Source of the DNA: Sphaerosporella brunnea
Lineage: Eukaryota > Ascomycota > Pezizomycetes > Pezizales > Pyronemataceae
Reading direction: 5' to 3'
DNA: 64,000 bases
Assembly: GCA_008704415.1 (NCBI GenBank)
Contig: VXIS01000143.1
Location: forward strand, 45,100 to 109,099
The notes beneath the pieces are model-generated. The model was given only the letters and a program-made list of their open reading frames with translations, did no database searches and was not told the DNA's origin. Position numbers and translations under genes: made by a program. Below are positions 42,665-53,140 of this stretch, piece by piece. Position 1 is the first letter of the stretch. The number at the start of each line of letters is the position of its first letter.

Positions 42665-45175
42665 TTACATTCCCATGCTGGGATGGTCCATTTTATACCC
42701 AACAAGAGCCCTTTTAAGCGCTTGTACAACTTCCTCCGCTTGTTCTTCGCTGATGGCCTCAAAATCGTATCTCTTCGTCTCCTTCTGCTGCCGCATCACC
42801 AGGATCTTAAAATTGCTTGGTGCCTTGCGATAAGTCTTACATCCAATGATGGCAGAGATGTGAATGCTGCGAGTCTTTGATTGGCTCTCAAATGCATTGA
42901 GCAGTGTCTTCTGTTCCGACGGCATGATGTGTACATACTCGCCGTCTATGGCAAGCACCCGTTCGTGTCGTGACATGAAGGTCATACCCGCCTTGCGCCA
43001 TACTGTGAACTTCAGATAATCCCGTGACGAAAGCATATCAGGAGCCCATAACGAAGGCTGTAGGATTTTGGGTTTCTTCGGGGTGCGAGCGGAGCTGGAA
43101 CCGATAACGATCGGAGCGTTAGGTGAGCCGACGGTTGATGGAGAGCCTGGGCGATCGCCAAGACCTTCGGAAGCACCAATGAAACGGCGGCGGACAAGAT
43201 CGAGCTCCGCGCGCTCTCCCAGTGATGCAACGGTGCGATCGAGGGGGGCGACCACGTTTGCAACGCCAGTGATTCGGAGAATAAACTTGCTTTTGTCAAG
43301 GTGCTTCTTCTTGCAAACCTGCTCCAATACCTCTGCTATGTATGTGTCTGTAGTCACGCACACTGAGATGCTCTGTGCAAATTCGTCAATGGTAGAGATA
43401 TGGATGCGCAGAATCTTCGATGGACCAATACGGGGTGCAGTATTCACGCTTGCGGCGGTGTCTGCTTGAACTTGACGGACTGAGGGACCCAGTGTGGATG
43501 TGGTCCCCTGGTCGGAAGCGGGGGCGAACGTGGTGCCAGAGCCTAGAGGCAACCCTGGGGGGATACCAATGATTGCGGCGAGCCTTTTTGCTGGTGTTTT
43601 GCCGGGCGTGACTTTGCAGTTTTCAATATCTACCACCTGCGGTAAGCGATGAGGCACAAATGACCGAAAATGAACTGCTTACATTGCTCTTCAGTTGCTT
43701 CACAAAGAGCGAACTCTCCTTCTAGTTTCACTTCCCTGTTGGCTATGGCGAGTCGCCCACGAGGCACCTTTTTCGTCATATAGGCACTAATTGGTTGTGT
43801 CCTCTCCAGCGGGGGGAAATCATCATCGGGCTCGCCATCGTCCACCATTCGAAATACCCAGCGATTGATATCGAGCTGCGTTTCCTTCATTTCCGGCGTT
43901 TTCTTATCCTCTGCATATTTGAATAGCACATAGCCAATGGCCTCTGCAACAGTTGTTTCTCTGGGTTTGGCCCCACTTTCTTGCTGAGGTTCCTTACGAA
44001 GGACGACTTCAAAAGGCGCACCGCCTGCAAACGGAATGTAAATCTTGAGGTATATAGGGGAAAGTTCTCCTTGACCGGACAGCATCCGATAGACCTCTAA
44101 AGGACGCTCATCCTCGGTAGCCTTTTGTTTCAACATCTTGGTCAGAAGAGAAACGGGCTGGACCATGGAGACAGGTCGTATCGGTGGAGGTAAGGCGTCC
44201 AACATGGCGGGCGAGGTGCACGACACGGCTCGCCGGGGTGGCGATAATGAATTCACCATAGCGTCGGGGTTTGAATCGGCAGTTGGCATGAAATCTGATG
44301 ACATGGTACTGCTGGCGTCCGATTCATCACCAGAATAAAAGCTATGGTCTGGAGGGAGTGATGAGTTTGGTGAAGACCGCAGCTTGCTGACAATCTCTGA
44401 GTGGAGTGCTCGGCCTCTTACTATGCCTGAGGATAGCAGTTCCTCATCGGCGCCAGGCACTAAGTCGTGGTCTGTCGTAGACGTAGGCCGGGAGGAGGAT
44501 TTGAAATCGACATCTCCATGGGAACCACCACGCAACCGGCGGGCGCGAATTTTTGAAAGGGAGGGTGATGAGAGCACAACTTGCGGGCAGTTTCTGATGG
44601 GCGAAGAGCCCGCGCGGGGACGGTGAGGAAGCTCTTTCTTCGCGAAATCGAACTGGATCTTCTGCTCTGCTTTGTCGGCGGTCTCGGAATTCTGGTCATC
44701 GTCCGAGTCGTCACTCATGTCGGAACTGTCATCCTCCTCGCGATGCATCTCCATCCTCCTCGCAGCTCCTAATTTCGCGGTTCTCGCATTGGGCGTGTCG
44801 ACACTGTCGCTCGAAAATTGGCTGCCCAACAAAGTACTGGTTTCGTCACCTCTCGCTCCCTGCCCTGCCGTAGCCTCTTCGTTGAAAGTGCGTCCCGCAG
44901 CGCTCGCGAAGTACTCCCCTGCCGGGCCACACGGGATTGGAGGGGAATGTGCTCTCTTGATGTCGACCCCCCATCCGGCATTCTTGAAGGCGGGGATGTT
45001 GAGAGAGGTGGGGTTGACGGTGATCAGACGTTCACTGACACCATCTTTCATACACTGGAGATAGCGGCTGCGTATCCGATAGATAACGAAGCTGTTCAGC
45101 GGTCAGTATGTGCGTTGCAGCAGCTCTCAACGACAGCAAGAAATATCAATTACTCTTGGCTGTGGAGGAGTGACA
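42665..45175 (-). CDS. AVO1: TORC2 subunit Avo1/Sin1, 3 exons, 792 aa
   Basis: Model: complement(join(42665..43611, 43683..45091, 45153..45175)). Exon 1 is 23 nt (MSLLHSQ...), joined by a 61-nt intron to FVIYRIRSRYLQCMKDGVSE and RLITVNPTSLNIPAFKNAGW, the conserved Sin1 N-terminus. After a disordered acidic region comes the CRIM domain (SPIYLKIYIPFAGGAPFEVV, TVAEAIGYVLFKYAEDK, NRWVFRMVDDGEPDDDFPPL), which recruits AGC kinase substrates; then a Ras-binding-like domain (KILRIHISTIDEFAQSISVC) and a C-terminal PH domain (YLKFTVWRKAGMTFMSRHER, HISAIIGCKTYRKAPSNFKI, RYDFEAISEEQAEEVVQALK) for phosphoinositides. Sin1 is essential for TORC2 at the plasma membrane. Intron 2 uses an acceptor inside a stretch that is itself open (TGCAAAG|TC), the only one that keeps phase with donor GTAAGC. 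Confidence 0.93.
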
Positions 45176-45673
45176 TGCTGAAGTGGTTCCACTCCTAGCA
45201 AGCTGCGGGGCATTAAACGTGTGATGGTAGGTATCAATCGATCTAGCTCGGGATAGGTGTTTTTGTGGAGAAGTCTAGTTCCGACAAGCAACATGCAAGT
45301 GCACCCTGATTGCGCACGGGTTTGGGTTAGTGAGCACTGAGCACGGACCACATTCAGCTTTTCGCATGGGTTAGGGTTAGGAAGACCGGCCTACATTATG
45401 GAAAGGTTACCGTAGAATTCCTTATATGCCGTGCGTGGTGTTCTCTCAGAGTAGGACCCGGATGCCAGCCAGCCTGAATTCAGGCAGGCTTTCCATTGAC
45501 GTCAGCCAGCGGCGCACCACGAGACTGCATCGCGCACCGTCTGAACAGCCCCAGCCCAGTATGTATGTATATCGGCCCGTACCTCTACCGCACCGGAAGG
45601 AGGGAAAATGACAAGTGCTGGTGGTTCAACAGCGGATCAATCCAATCGCGGGACCATCTCTTTAAGTTCTGTA

Positions 45674-47010
45674 TAGTGCAGGCGGCTTGAAACCAGCAGT
45701 TTGGCGGGCTCCGTTGGTGGAGATTTTGGCGATAATCAATGGAGTGGTGAGCCAGTGAGAACTCTGAGGAAGCCGGTCTTGCGTCTACTAAACAAGATGC
45801 GCTCTATAAACATAAGACGCGAGCTTCCACCGGTTGCGCAATCTCGCAAGCCCATTGAAAAAGTGAGGCGATAGATTTGCAAAGCTTGGACCACCCAAAA
45901 CAATTACGGCTGTGCTATGGCCAGGTGCCATCCGCTACCAGCTGCCTTTGAACAGTCAGCTCGGACTGGAGCGTTGGGACGCTTTCACCATGAAACTGTT
46001 GGCTGTCCCCGGCCCCAAACTCTTGCAAATACATACAACAGCAATGGGGAGACCAAGTAAGAGACTTATCCGACCACGAGGGGCTAGAGCTATTGGTGCC
46101 AAGCGCAGACGTATCGCTGAGGCCGAGCCTGAATCACAGCAAATTGCCGAGCCTGTAGCCCCAGACCTGGGTGAAGAGGTGGCTAAGGGAATAGAACGAG
46201 TCTTACGGGAGCGTGGCTTGTGGATAGTCGGTGAGCCTGCACTGTCCGCCTGCACGCCTGAACTGACCGCAAATCACAAGACTTGCTTCTACAGTGCAGT
46301 AGCCCAAATCCAAACCACAGCCAAAAAACGAAGCGGGTTAAGAACCCCGAATGTGCTGAGGGAGTGGAGGGCAGGCACTGCTTTGCGACGGCTATCCTAT
46401 CTGCACAGCCAGATTTTAAGGGACAGCGGAGCCGGATCGAAGAAGGTGGTAGAGGACGCGGGACATCTCATTGTGTTCTATCTAAACTATCATTGTGAAA
46501 TGAACTGGATAGAATATTACTGGGGCGCTTGCAAGCACTAGGCACGCAAGCACTGCACATACACTCTCCCCGGTATTCCACCCTCCCGCATTGTGCACTT
46601 AAAATTCACACTGACATCTCTCAGGACTCCGTGAGGTTCTTCCAGAAGCGTTGGGATCCGTTGAACCATCGCTTATTTTTAAGTATTGGAGACGCACCCG
46701 GCGTATCATCCAAGCCTACCGGGACGGAGCCACGTTTGGTGACAAGCAGTATAAGGAACGGGTGTACAAGAGCCATCGGCGAGTTCTACAAAGGCCGCCT
46801 GAGGCGGACCTTGGTTGAAGCAGCCGCGGTGATTGCGGCGGCCGCGGGGGGGCAATTGTATTGTGGAAATATAATCATTCAGGGTCCCCACCACTTTGCA
46901 CGCTTCTACCACCGCTTTGACCACCGCTTCGACCACTTTCTGCACCATCCGCACGCTGTTCAAGTCAGGGAAATTTCGACCGGGCTGTAGGTTAATAGCC
47001 GCCTGCACCG
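45674..47010 (+). mobile_element. Nested Tc1-like DNA transposon, 1,337 bp, TA duplication
   Basis: Inside TA at 45,672-45,673 and 47,011-47,012 lie inverted ends with the core gtgcaggcggct (left) and agccgcctgcac (right). Deleting the element and one TA joins HLFKFC to RRWKKEQ in frame, exactly as in the LINE copy at 30.9 kb (HLFKFCKRWKNEQ). The interior codes for a degraded transposase. Length and TA target fit the Tc1/IS630 superfamily. Confidence 0.88.
45912..46830 (+). pseudogene. Degraded IS630/Tc1-superfamily transposase
   Basis: The first frame ends YHCEMNWIEYYWGACKH before a TAG at 46,539, where relatives continue with an aromatic or other residue; N.IEYYWGA is the block holding the third acidic catalytic residue in fungal DDE_3 transposases. 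After two frame changes the C-terminus resumes as LREVLPEALGSVEPSLIFKY, RRTRRIIQAYRDGATFGDKQ and KERVYKSHRR, a typical helical ending. The earlier part is too eroded to place the first two Asp residues. Confidence 0.75.
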
Positions 47011-47174
47011 TAGGAGGTGGAAAAAAGAGCAGGTGGTCATGTGGGCGGCGATTGAGGAAGCGGCCAGGGAGAAGCAGCTGAAGCGATGGCCGGTGACCCC
47101 GACCACCGTGCTGCTCGCGGATGGCAGGTGTACGGAGGCAGTGATGTGTTTCCTGAGCACCACCAAAGTTTAGT

Positions 47175-47956
47175 GGTCTCCAAACTCCAGACCGGGGGTC
47201 GGCGGTTAATGGGAGATCGAGTGACGTCCAGTGAGTCGTGCCCTCAACCTTTCCGCTGCCCACCCCTCCGCTTCTACCCCAAACTACGCATACCGCTGCA
47301 TCCTGCTGCTGTAAATTTGACCCCGGTTGCAAAACAGATTAGAGGAGCTAACGAAACAAAGCAGGCTGAAACCTGAAATTTCCGGATCCTGCAGAGTCTA
47401 CCCACGCTGTCTGTTACCGAAATGCTGCTGAAAGGAATGCTCGAGGATCGGTTGTGGCTTCTCCCTAGCACCCCTTCATGCTGTGTCTTCTACTTCTGGG
47501 TAGTTTCTGGGCGCGGCTGCTGTGACTGTTCTCTGGCAACGCGGAGAACATGACCCCTTTCCGATACCCTCACAGGTCCGGGGGATGGGTGGTGACCATG
47601 CTGTGATGAAGCCCGAGGTTGAAATACCGGAGGTGAGGAGTATGATAGGCGAGGGTGGAGTACCCAGTGATGCTTTTGCAGAGGGGAAACACTGAGAGGT
47701 TTCTTCCAGTTTATCTGTATGGACCCCCCGCAGCAGCCCTTCAGAGGTACGAAGACTTTTTTCCATGATTAATACGAGCTGGCGCATCAAATACGGTGTT
47801 TTAGCAGGACGGTGTTACTTTGGGTTACTTTTTTTTGCTTGCACTCTACATTAAGTGACTGCGCAGAGCAGGTAATTTTACTATTCACTTAGGGGGCCCC
47901 TTGAGCAAAGCGAAAGAGCCTTCTCACCGTAGAAAAGCGAAGGTCAAGAATTGGAA
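47175..47956. other. Intergenic, no gene recognised
   Basis: A 104-codon minus frame at 47,476-47,790 has no domain and is not called. Confidence 0.4.
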
Positions 47957-48260
47957 TCCTGTAACCTGCCTGGCCATCGCCGTTGAAAACACCAGATTTT
48001 ACGCCGGGATTGGAGTGGACCCTGCTAAACCGCTTTCGGACTGAATCGAGTGATTTCTAATGTACAATTTCCTGTTTTGGAGATCACGAGTGATTTCGAG
48101 TGAAGCGCAGCCGCAAGCTTTTTTTCCGGCCCTGCGCTCGCTCGTCCACCGTTGCAGGCGTCCCAATTTCCCCCCCCGGGAGCTGATACACAGCCTATCA
48201 CTCGATTCTCCTGAAAGTTTAGTTGATCGGCAAGAGAAGTGGACCGGGCAGGTTACAGGA
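47957..48260. mobile_element. TIR element, 304 bp; interior shared with 56.5 kb
   Basis: TCCTGTAACCTGCCTGGCCA (left) is mirrored by tggaccgggcaggttacagga (right). The interior from ggagtggaccctgctaaacc (about 48,013) to gctgatacaca (about 48,192) is ~85% identical to 56,531-56,715. The flanks suggest AT rather than TA at the junctions, so the family is uncertain. Confidence 0.65.
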
Positions 48261-48546
48261 TTTCGCCACCATAGATAGAGAGTGGAACGAGCGAAGGAAG
48301 GCCGTAGTTATCACGGCGTATGGGTTGAAGGCTTCTCAACCGGGATGCCCCCTTACTTAGGCCAAGTCTTGTTCCACCGTCAAGTGCCAAGACTGGCCCG
48401 TTCCTTCTAGTATCACTCGTGTTCCTGTCCGGAACGTTCGGAACGTTCTCACTTTTACTGCGTAAAATCTAAAATATACTGTGTGCGTTCCACATTCCAG
48501 CAGTAGAGACAGGTGAAAAAAAAAAAAAACAGAGATATTGATGTCC

Positions 48547-49733
48547 TCATTTCTTGATCCAGTCCGCCCTCAAATCAATCCCTCCGCCGCCAGAGTCGTC
48601 ATCCTCCAACACCTTTCCCCGATCCCACTCACGCAAGCTCCCTTTTTTGGCCCATTTAAGGTTGGCTTCGTTCTTCGTATCCTTGCTTTCCCAAGCCTTT
48701 ATGAAATCCTCACCCAATCCCGCGCTGCGAAGACGCTCAGCGCCTTGCTGATTCCACCTCTGTCTGTCTCGGTATGCTTCCACAGCATCCTCAAAATCGC
48801 CGCCTTCGCCCCCATAGTCGAGCTCCGCGTCCATGGCTGGGTCATAATCGGCATGGAAACGTGAATCCATCGCTGCTTGACCGGTGGCACCGCGGCCTCG
48901 TCTGCGAGGCTGAAGTGGCGGGGAAGGACCAATCAACTCTTCGAGAGGATCCGAAAACGTGGACTCACGACTATTCGATCTCCGATCTCGAGTTTTCAGA
49001 CTATCCGCCGGCTTTCGACGGCGGCCCCGCTTTTCCGCTTCGCTAGTTTCCTCGTTCTTAACCCTAGACTTGCTTCTTCGCCTCTTGCTCCGGTCCTCCA
49101 GTTCCCGGCGTCTTCTCTTATTCCGTCTATCGCGTGATCTAGAACGGCTCCTCCGCCGTCTATCCCTATCGCCATGACGCCGGTGAGAGCGGTTCTCAGT
49201 CCGTTCTGGCGATCTAGATCTCGAGGATCGTGGCTTCCTCCTCCTGCGATCCGAATCATAGTTTTCCGATCGCGTGGACTTGTGCCGACTTGGTGACCTC
49301 GATCGCGATCGCTTACTACCCCGGTGGCGATGGTGCTCACGTCGAGTGTTTTCTGGCGATTTTGACTCATGCCGCGTACGATGTTTTATTTTCTCTCGAG
49401 ACGACGGGGATCGGGATAAACGGCCGTCTTTCTCTCGCTGCAGACGACGGAGTCGAGCTTGCGCTTCTGCATTCTCTCTGGCGAGGAGCGCGGCATTATG
49501 GGAGTCGGCGTCTCGCACGATGTTGCGTAGGAAGCGCTTGTTGGGTTTGGGTTTGGAGGTAGCTCCGGTCGACCTGCGCTGTCATTCCCTGGTGTCGATT
49601 GAGGGCAGGGGGAGGAAGATTACCTGGATGGCAAGAGACCTTTAAGGCCTCGGACTATGTGGGTATTCAATGACGGTTTGGCTTCATTTTTGAGCAGGCT
49701 GGCAACGTAGTCGTCGTCGTCAAAGTGATCCAT
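48547..49733 (-). CDS. RS-rich nuclear protein, probably splicing-related, 2 exons, 378 aa
   Basis: Model: complement(join(48547..49573, 49624..49733)). Exon 1 gives MDHFDDDDYVASLLKNEAKP and ends LKGLLPS; a 50-nt intron leads to KPKPNKRFLRNIVRDADSHN and AALLARENAEAQARLRRLQ. The middle is a long Arg/Ser domain (RGSKRSRSRSPSRHKS, RDRRRRSRSRSRDRR), and the end is acidic then DLRADWIKK. The N-terminal 'TRFLRN..R..DSHNAALLA' block is conserved among fungi in proteins often labelled as splicing factors; the FLRN-DxHN core also recalls animal NKAPD1, which I mention only as a resemblance. No RRM or zinc finger is visible. Nuclear and splicing roles are inferred from the RS domain. Divergent from the TEB1-like gene. 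Confidence 0.8.
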
Positions 49734-50705
49734 GGGTAACTAAAGGCTGCTGCTGCTGTTGTTCGGGGGATGGAAGAAGCACGATACGTTGCTGCGGGCC
49801 TCGCGTGACAGCGAGCAGGGCCGGGTAGATTCGGAATGACCTCTTTCAGACAACAACTTGTGCAGTCCGGTTTTGAACAAAACCGAACATTTTTTGTTCA
49901 TTCGTCTCTGGGGGCTGGGGGGGGGGTTCAGGTGGCTTCCCGTGAAAGATCAGTGGAGATGCATAGATATGTCTCTATGTCTCGATGCGGGCTCAAATTC
50001 ACAAGCCTCAGGCAGACACGTGTGCACGCTTTGCATTAGATAGAGTAGAATGTGCTCCCATGGCCAGCCCAGCCCCTCGACCCTTTCTCTGTCGTGGTCG
50101 TGGCCATGGGGTGTACATGTACACGTACCAGCCACTGTCTCTGAGTACTTGTGCTCTGGAATACAGTTATCCATCCGCCCTGAAATCCTCGCGAGTTTAA
50201 ACTTACTTTACTCCTGACTCGCACACCCTCCTCCCCTCCGCCTCCCCCCAAAACCAAGACCAAAACCAAAACCAAAACCAAAAGCACGCCCAGCAGCCAG
50301 CTCCGAGTGCTCACCAGTGACTCCTCCCCCAGCTCGAAAAGTCGAGGCTAAATAAAATCCATTCCGTCCCGCCAAGCCAACCTACTCTGCCCTTCTAATA
50401 CCCTCAGGATTCACGACTTGTTCGAACAACCCCAACCCCAGGAAGGAATCCACAACCAACAACAACAACAACAACAACAACAAAAACAACATCAGCGAAT
50501 TCAAAAAAAAAAAAAAAAAATAACAAAAAATAACAAAAAATAACAAAAGTCTCAACTTTCCTTTTGCTGCTTTTTCTTCTTATCAGCTGCACTGCAATAC
50601 CTGATTCTGAATCCGTTCTGTACTGCCTATCGCCGAGAAAGTTTTTCTAACAAAAATCTCGACCGATATCTTCCATCATACGAACTCAGTTAACAATTCC
50701 CGACC
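49734..50705. promoter_or_regulatory. Divergent RS-protein / TEB1-like intergenic region
   Basis: Contains (ccaaaa)n at about 50,247-50,282, (CAA)n at 50,457-50,488, A18 and three tandem taacaaaaaa units (50,500-50,545). The TEB1-like leader is probably long; no gene otherwise. Confidence 0.5.
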
Positions 50706-52416
50706 ATGGATACTCCAACCCAGATCACGTCGCACCTACTGGCCGCCCTCAATCTCCCTCCTTTACGCGATCTCCCGGGTTCATATCACGACGCGGATCG
50801 TCCCCTCCCGCTGGAGCCGTCCACCGCACAGGATGCCTATGCTGCCAGGAGACGTGTGGCCCAACATCAACAGGACAACCAGCAATCTCAGCGTAATGGT
50901 AATGGAAGACATTCCAACGACAGTCTTGCTCAGGTTACTCCAGCCTATCCGCCGATAATGACGCCGCCGCAAGCTGCCGACCCGCCTCGCCAATATCCTG
51001 TGGCAACCCAGCAACAATCACCGGAACAGCAGCAGCGCGCACCTCAGCCACAGACCCCAGTTACTCCAACTCCATCTAAACTTTCACAGCCAAAGAGTGC
51101 CAAAACTTCTTCCACTAACCGCCGGGCTCGGAGAAAGTGGACTGAAGCGGAGACTAATGATCTTATCATGGGCTGTCGTGAACATGGTGTCGGAAACTGG
51201 AAAAAGGTGTTGGATGACCCGAGATTCAACTTCAATGGCCGTTCTTCCGTCGACCTGAAGGATCGGTGAGTTGCTACTTTTCATCTGGGTGGGTGAATTG
51301 ACATGCGGGAGCTGACGTAACCTAGCTTTCGTACATGCTTTCCGAAAGAGTACCGGAAAGATGTTATGGCTGAAGAGGCTGAAGACCAGGCCCAAGGATC
51401 ACCCTCAAAAAATCCTCCCAAGAGGAGGGTCACTAAGACCGAGCTTCACCATGCCGAAGTCTTGCAGCAGCTTAATATAAAAGGCCCATTCCCCAAGGTC
51501 CAGCGGCGCGAGAGACGTGAATTTACTGCCGAGGAGGATGCTAGGCTTCTTCAAGGATTTACAATTGTACGCGATGTCTCTGCATCATACTGCGAAAGTT
51601 TAGTTGACCATTTTGCAGTACGGTGCATCTTGGAGCAAAATTCAGAATGACCCGGCCCTCCATCTCGGTCACCGCAGAAGCACCGATCTTCGGGACAGGT
51701 ACGTCGAAGGCTATAAGTTTTGTTGCTTGATTTGTTTTCATCGGTGGTCCTTGTACCCTAATCAACGTGGGGTTAGGTTTCGCAACGCATTCCCGGATCG
51801 GTACGAGTCCGCCGGGTTCAAGGCTCGCCCTCGGTATCTGAAGGCGAGGCAGTCAGGAAGTCCAGAAATCAAATCTGCTAAGCAGGAGGACATCGATGAA
51901 CCGAATCAGATGCCGCAAGTCGATCCCGCTATGCAGGAGACTACTAAGGCCGACTCGACCGCGTTTATCGTGCAGAGTCTGCTGAACGAACACCTTGCCG
52001 CCAACTGGATTGATCCGGAGACTGGGGCCTCTGCTTCCTCCGACGCCGCACCAGCTCCTGGTAGTTTGGCCTTGGACCCTGCTCTCCATGCGAACTTTGA
52101 AGGTTCGACGCTTGAGCAGCTCACCAGCGATCTCCTGGCGGCTACCCAGGACAAGGGGTCTCGACGCAATGGAGACATAGTCCGCTGGGAAGACATGGCC
52201 GCGCATCCCATCTTCGAGGTTGAGACAGCTTTTTCCATCCCATCGAGGATTAACAACGGAGAACACAAGGCCGCGGTGAATATCAAAGCCAACAACTCGC
52301 CTCCAGTGGTGACAGCCACCATTGCCAATACGCCCAAAAAGCGGGTGCCCGAGCATCAGGACACCAGTGAAGACAGCGATGTCAAGAGACAGCGTGTTGA
52401 GGTGCAGGCCAACTGA
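50706..52416 (+). CDS. Teb1/Tay1-like double-Myb telobox protein, 4 exons, 506 aa
   Basis: Model: join(50706..51265, 51326..51566, 51619..51698, 51777..52416). Two Myb/SANT repeats sit at about residues 141-191 (RRKWTEAETNDLIMGCREHG, GNWKKVL, SSVDLKDRFRT) and 250-297 (RREFTAEEDARLLQGFTIYG, SWSKIQND, STDLRDRFRN). Both end in the telobox signature V/TDLK/RDR, which reads TTAGGG-type DNA. This tandem layout is that of S. pombe Teb1 and Yarrowia Tay1, not of Taz1/Trf (single C-terminal Myb with TRFH). The N-terminal 140 residues are Gln/Pro-rich, and the C-terminus ends with a basic KRQRVEVQAN. Each telobox is interrupted by an intron at the same codon (DLKD-R|F and DLRD-R|F), as expected from an old domain duplication. 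Role: telomere binding or transcription at TTAGGG boxes of housekeeping promoters; inferred from family. Confidence 0.9.
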
Positions 52417-52459
52417 TGGAGCCAAGTCACCTCTCACGTCATGGCGTGGGCAGGCGTAT

Positions 52460-52745
52460 CGTTAGGGGACTTTCCATTTGCTCGTTAGGGGACTTTCCAT
52501 TTGCTCGTTAGGGGACTTTCCATTTGCTCGTTAGGGGACTTTCCATTTGCTCGTTAGGGGACTTTCCATTTGCTTTCCATTCCATCTTCTTCCCATTCCA
52601 TTTGCTTTCCATTCCATTTGCTTTCCATTCCATTTGCTTTTCATTCCATTTGCTTTCCATTCCATTTGCTTTCCGTTTCATTTTCTTTCCATTTCATTTT
52701 CTTTCCATTTCATTTTCTTTCCATTTCATTTTCTTTCCATTTCAT
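52460..52745. repeat. Tandem arrays: 23-bp unit with TTAGGGG, then 16-bp units
   Basis: Five exact 23-bp copies (cgttaggggactttccattt + gct) from 52,460 to 52,574 pass into ~16-bp units (attccatttgctttcc, later atttcattttctttcc) to 52,745. They begin 44 bp after the TEB1-like stop codon, so they lie in its 3' UTR or terminator. The Phe-rich frames across them are artefacts. Confidence 0.95.
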
Positions 52746-53140
52746 TTTGGCATGTTGTTTCTTGCGTTTTCATTGTTTCCTTGAGTTTGGGCTTCTTTGT
52801 CGGGGCGAAATGGGATACGCTGTTGCTTTACTTTGAATTGGCGGACTTACACTATTCACGACAATTGATGGTGTACATGTGGATGGGATTCGTTCATATC
52901 TGATGTTCTGTTTTTCTGCGATTGCTTTCATGGTGCATAGGGTTTATCAAAGCTTTGAACAGTATACGTATTGGGAAACCACAAATAAATGGAACAGAAT
53001 GGAAGTGGATGGGCTCTACAGCTCTGTTGACTGAATCAACAATGGTTCTTTTAACGATGCGTCACTTGTGAGAACAAAAGGCGGTCTTTGGCTCAAATCG
53101 CGTCATTGCCCCACAAATCCCCAACCAACGACAACACACA

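Larger units (their letters stand above)
45490..47172 (+). mobile_element. LINE ORF2 fragment split by a Tc1-like insertion
   Basis: Left part (45,565-45,673): IGPYLYRTGR, DKCWWFNSGS, SRDHLFKFC. Right part (47,013-47,170): RRWKKEQVVMWAAIEE, KRWPVTPTTVLLADGRCTEA, MCFLSTTKV. They match consecutive stretches of the LINE copy at 30.6-31.1 kb. Between them is a 1,337-bp transposon. The usual LINE 3' tail is missing after 47,172, so this copy is also truncated at its 3' end. Confidence 0.82.

Noticed and set aside
52524..52903. Three Phe/His/Ser-rich frames of 86-118 codons
   Set aside because: They lie across the 23-bp and 16-bp tandem arrays.
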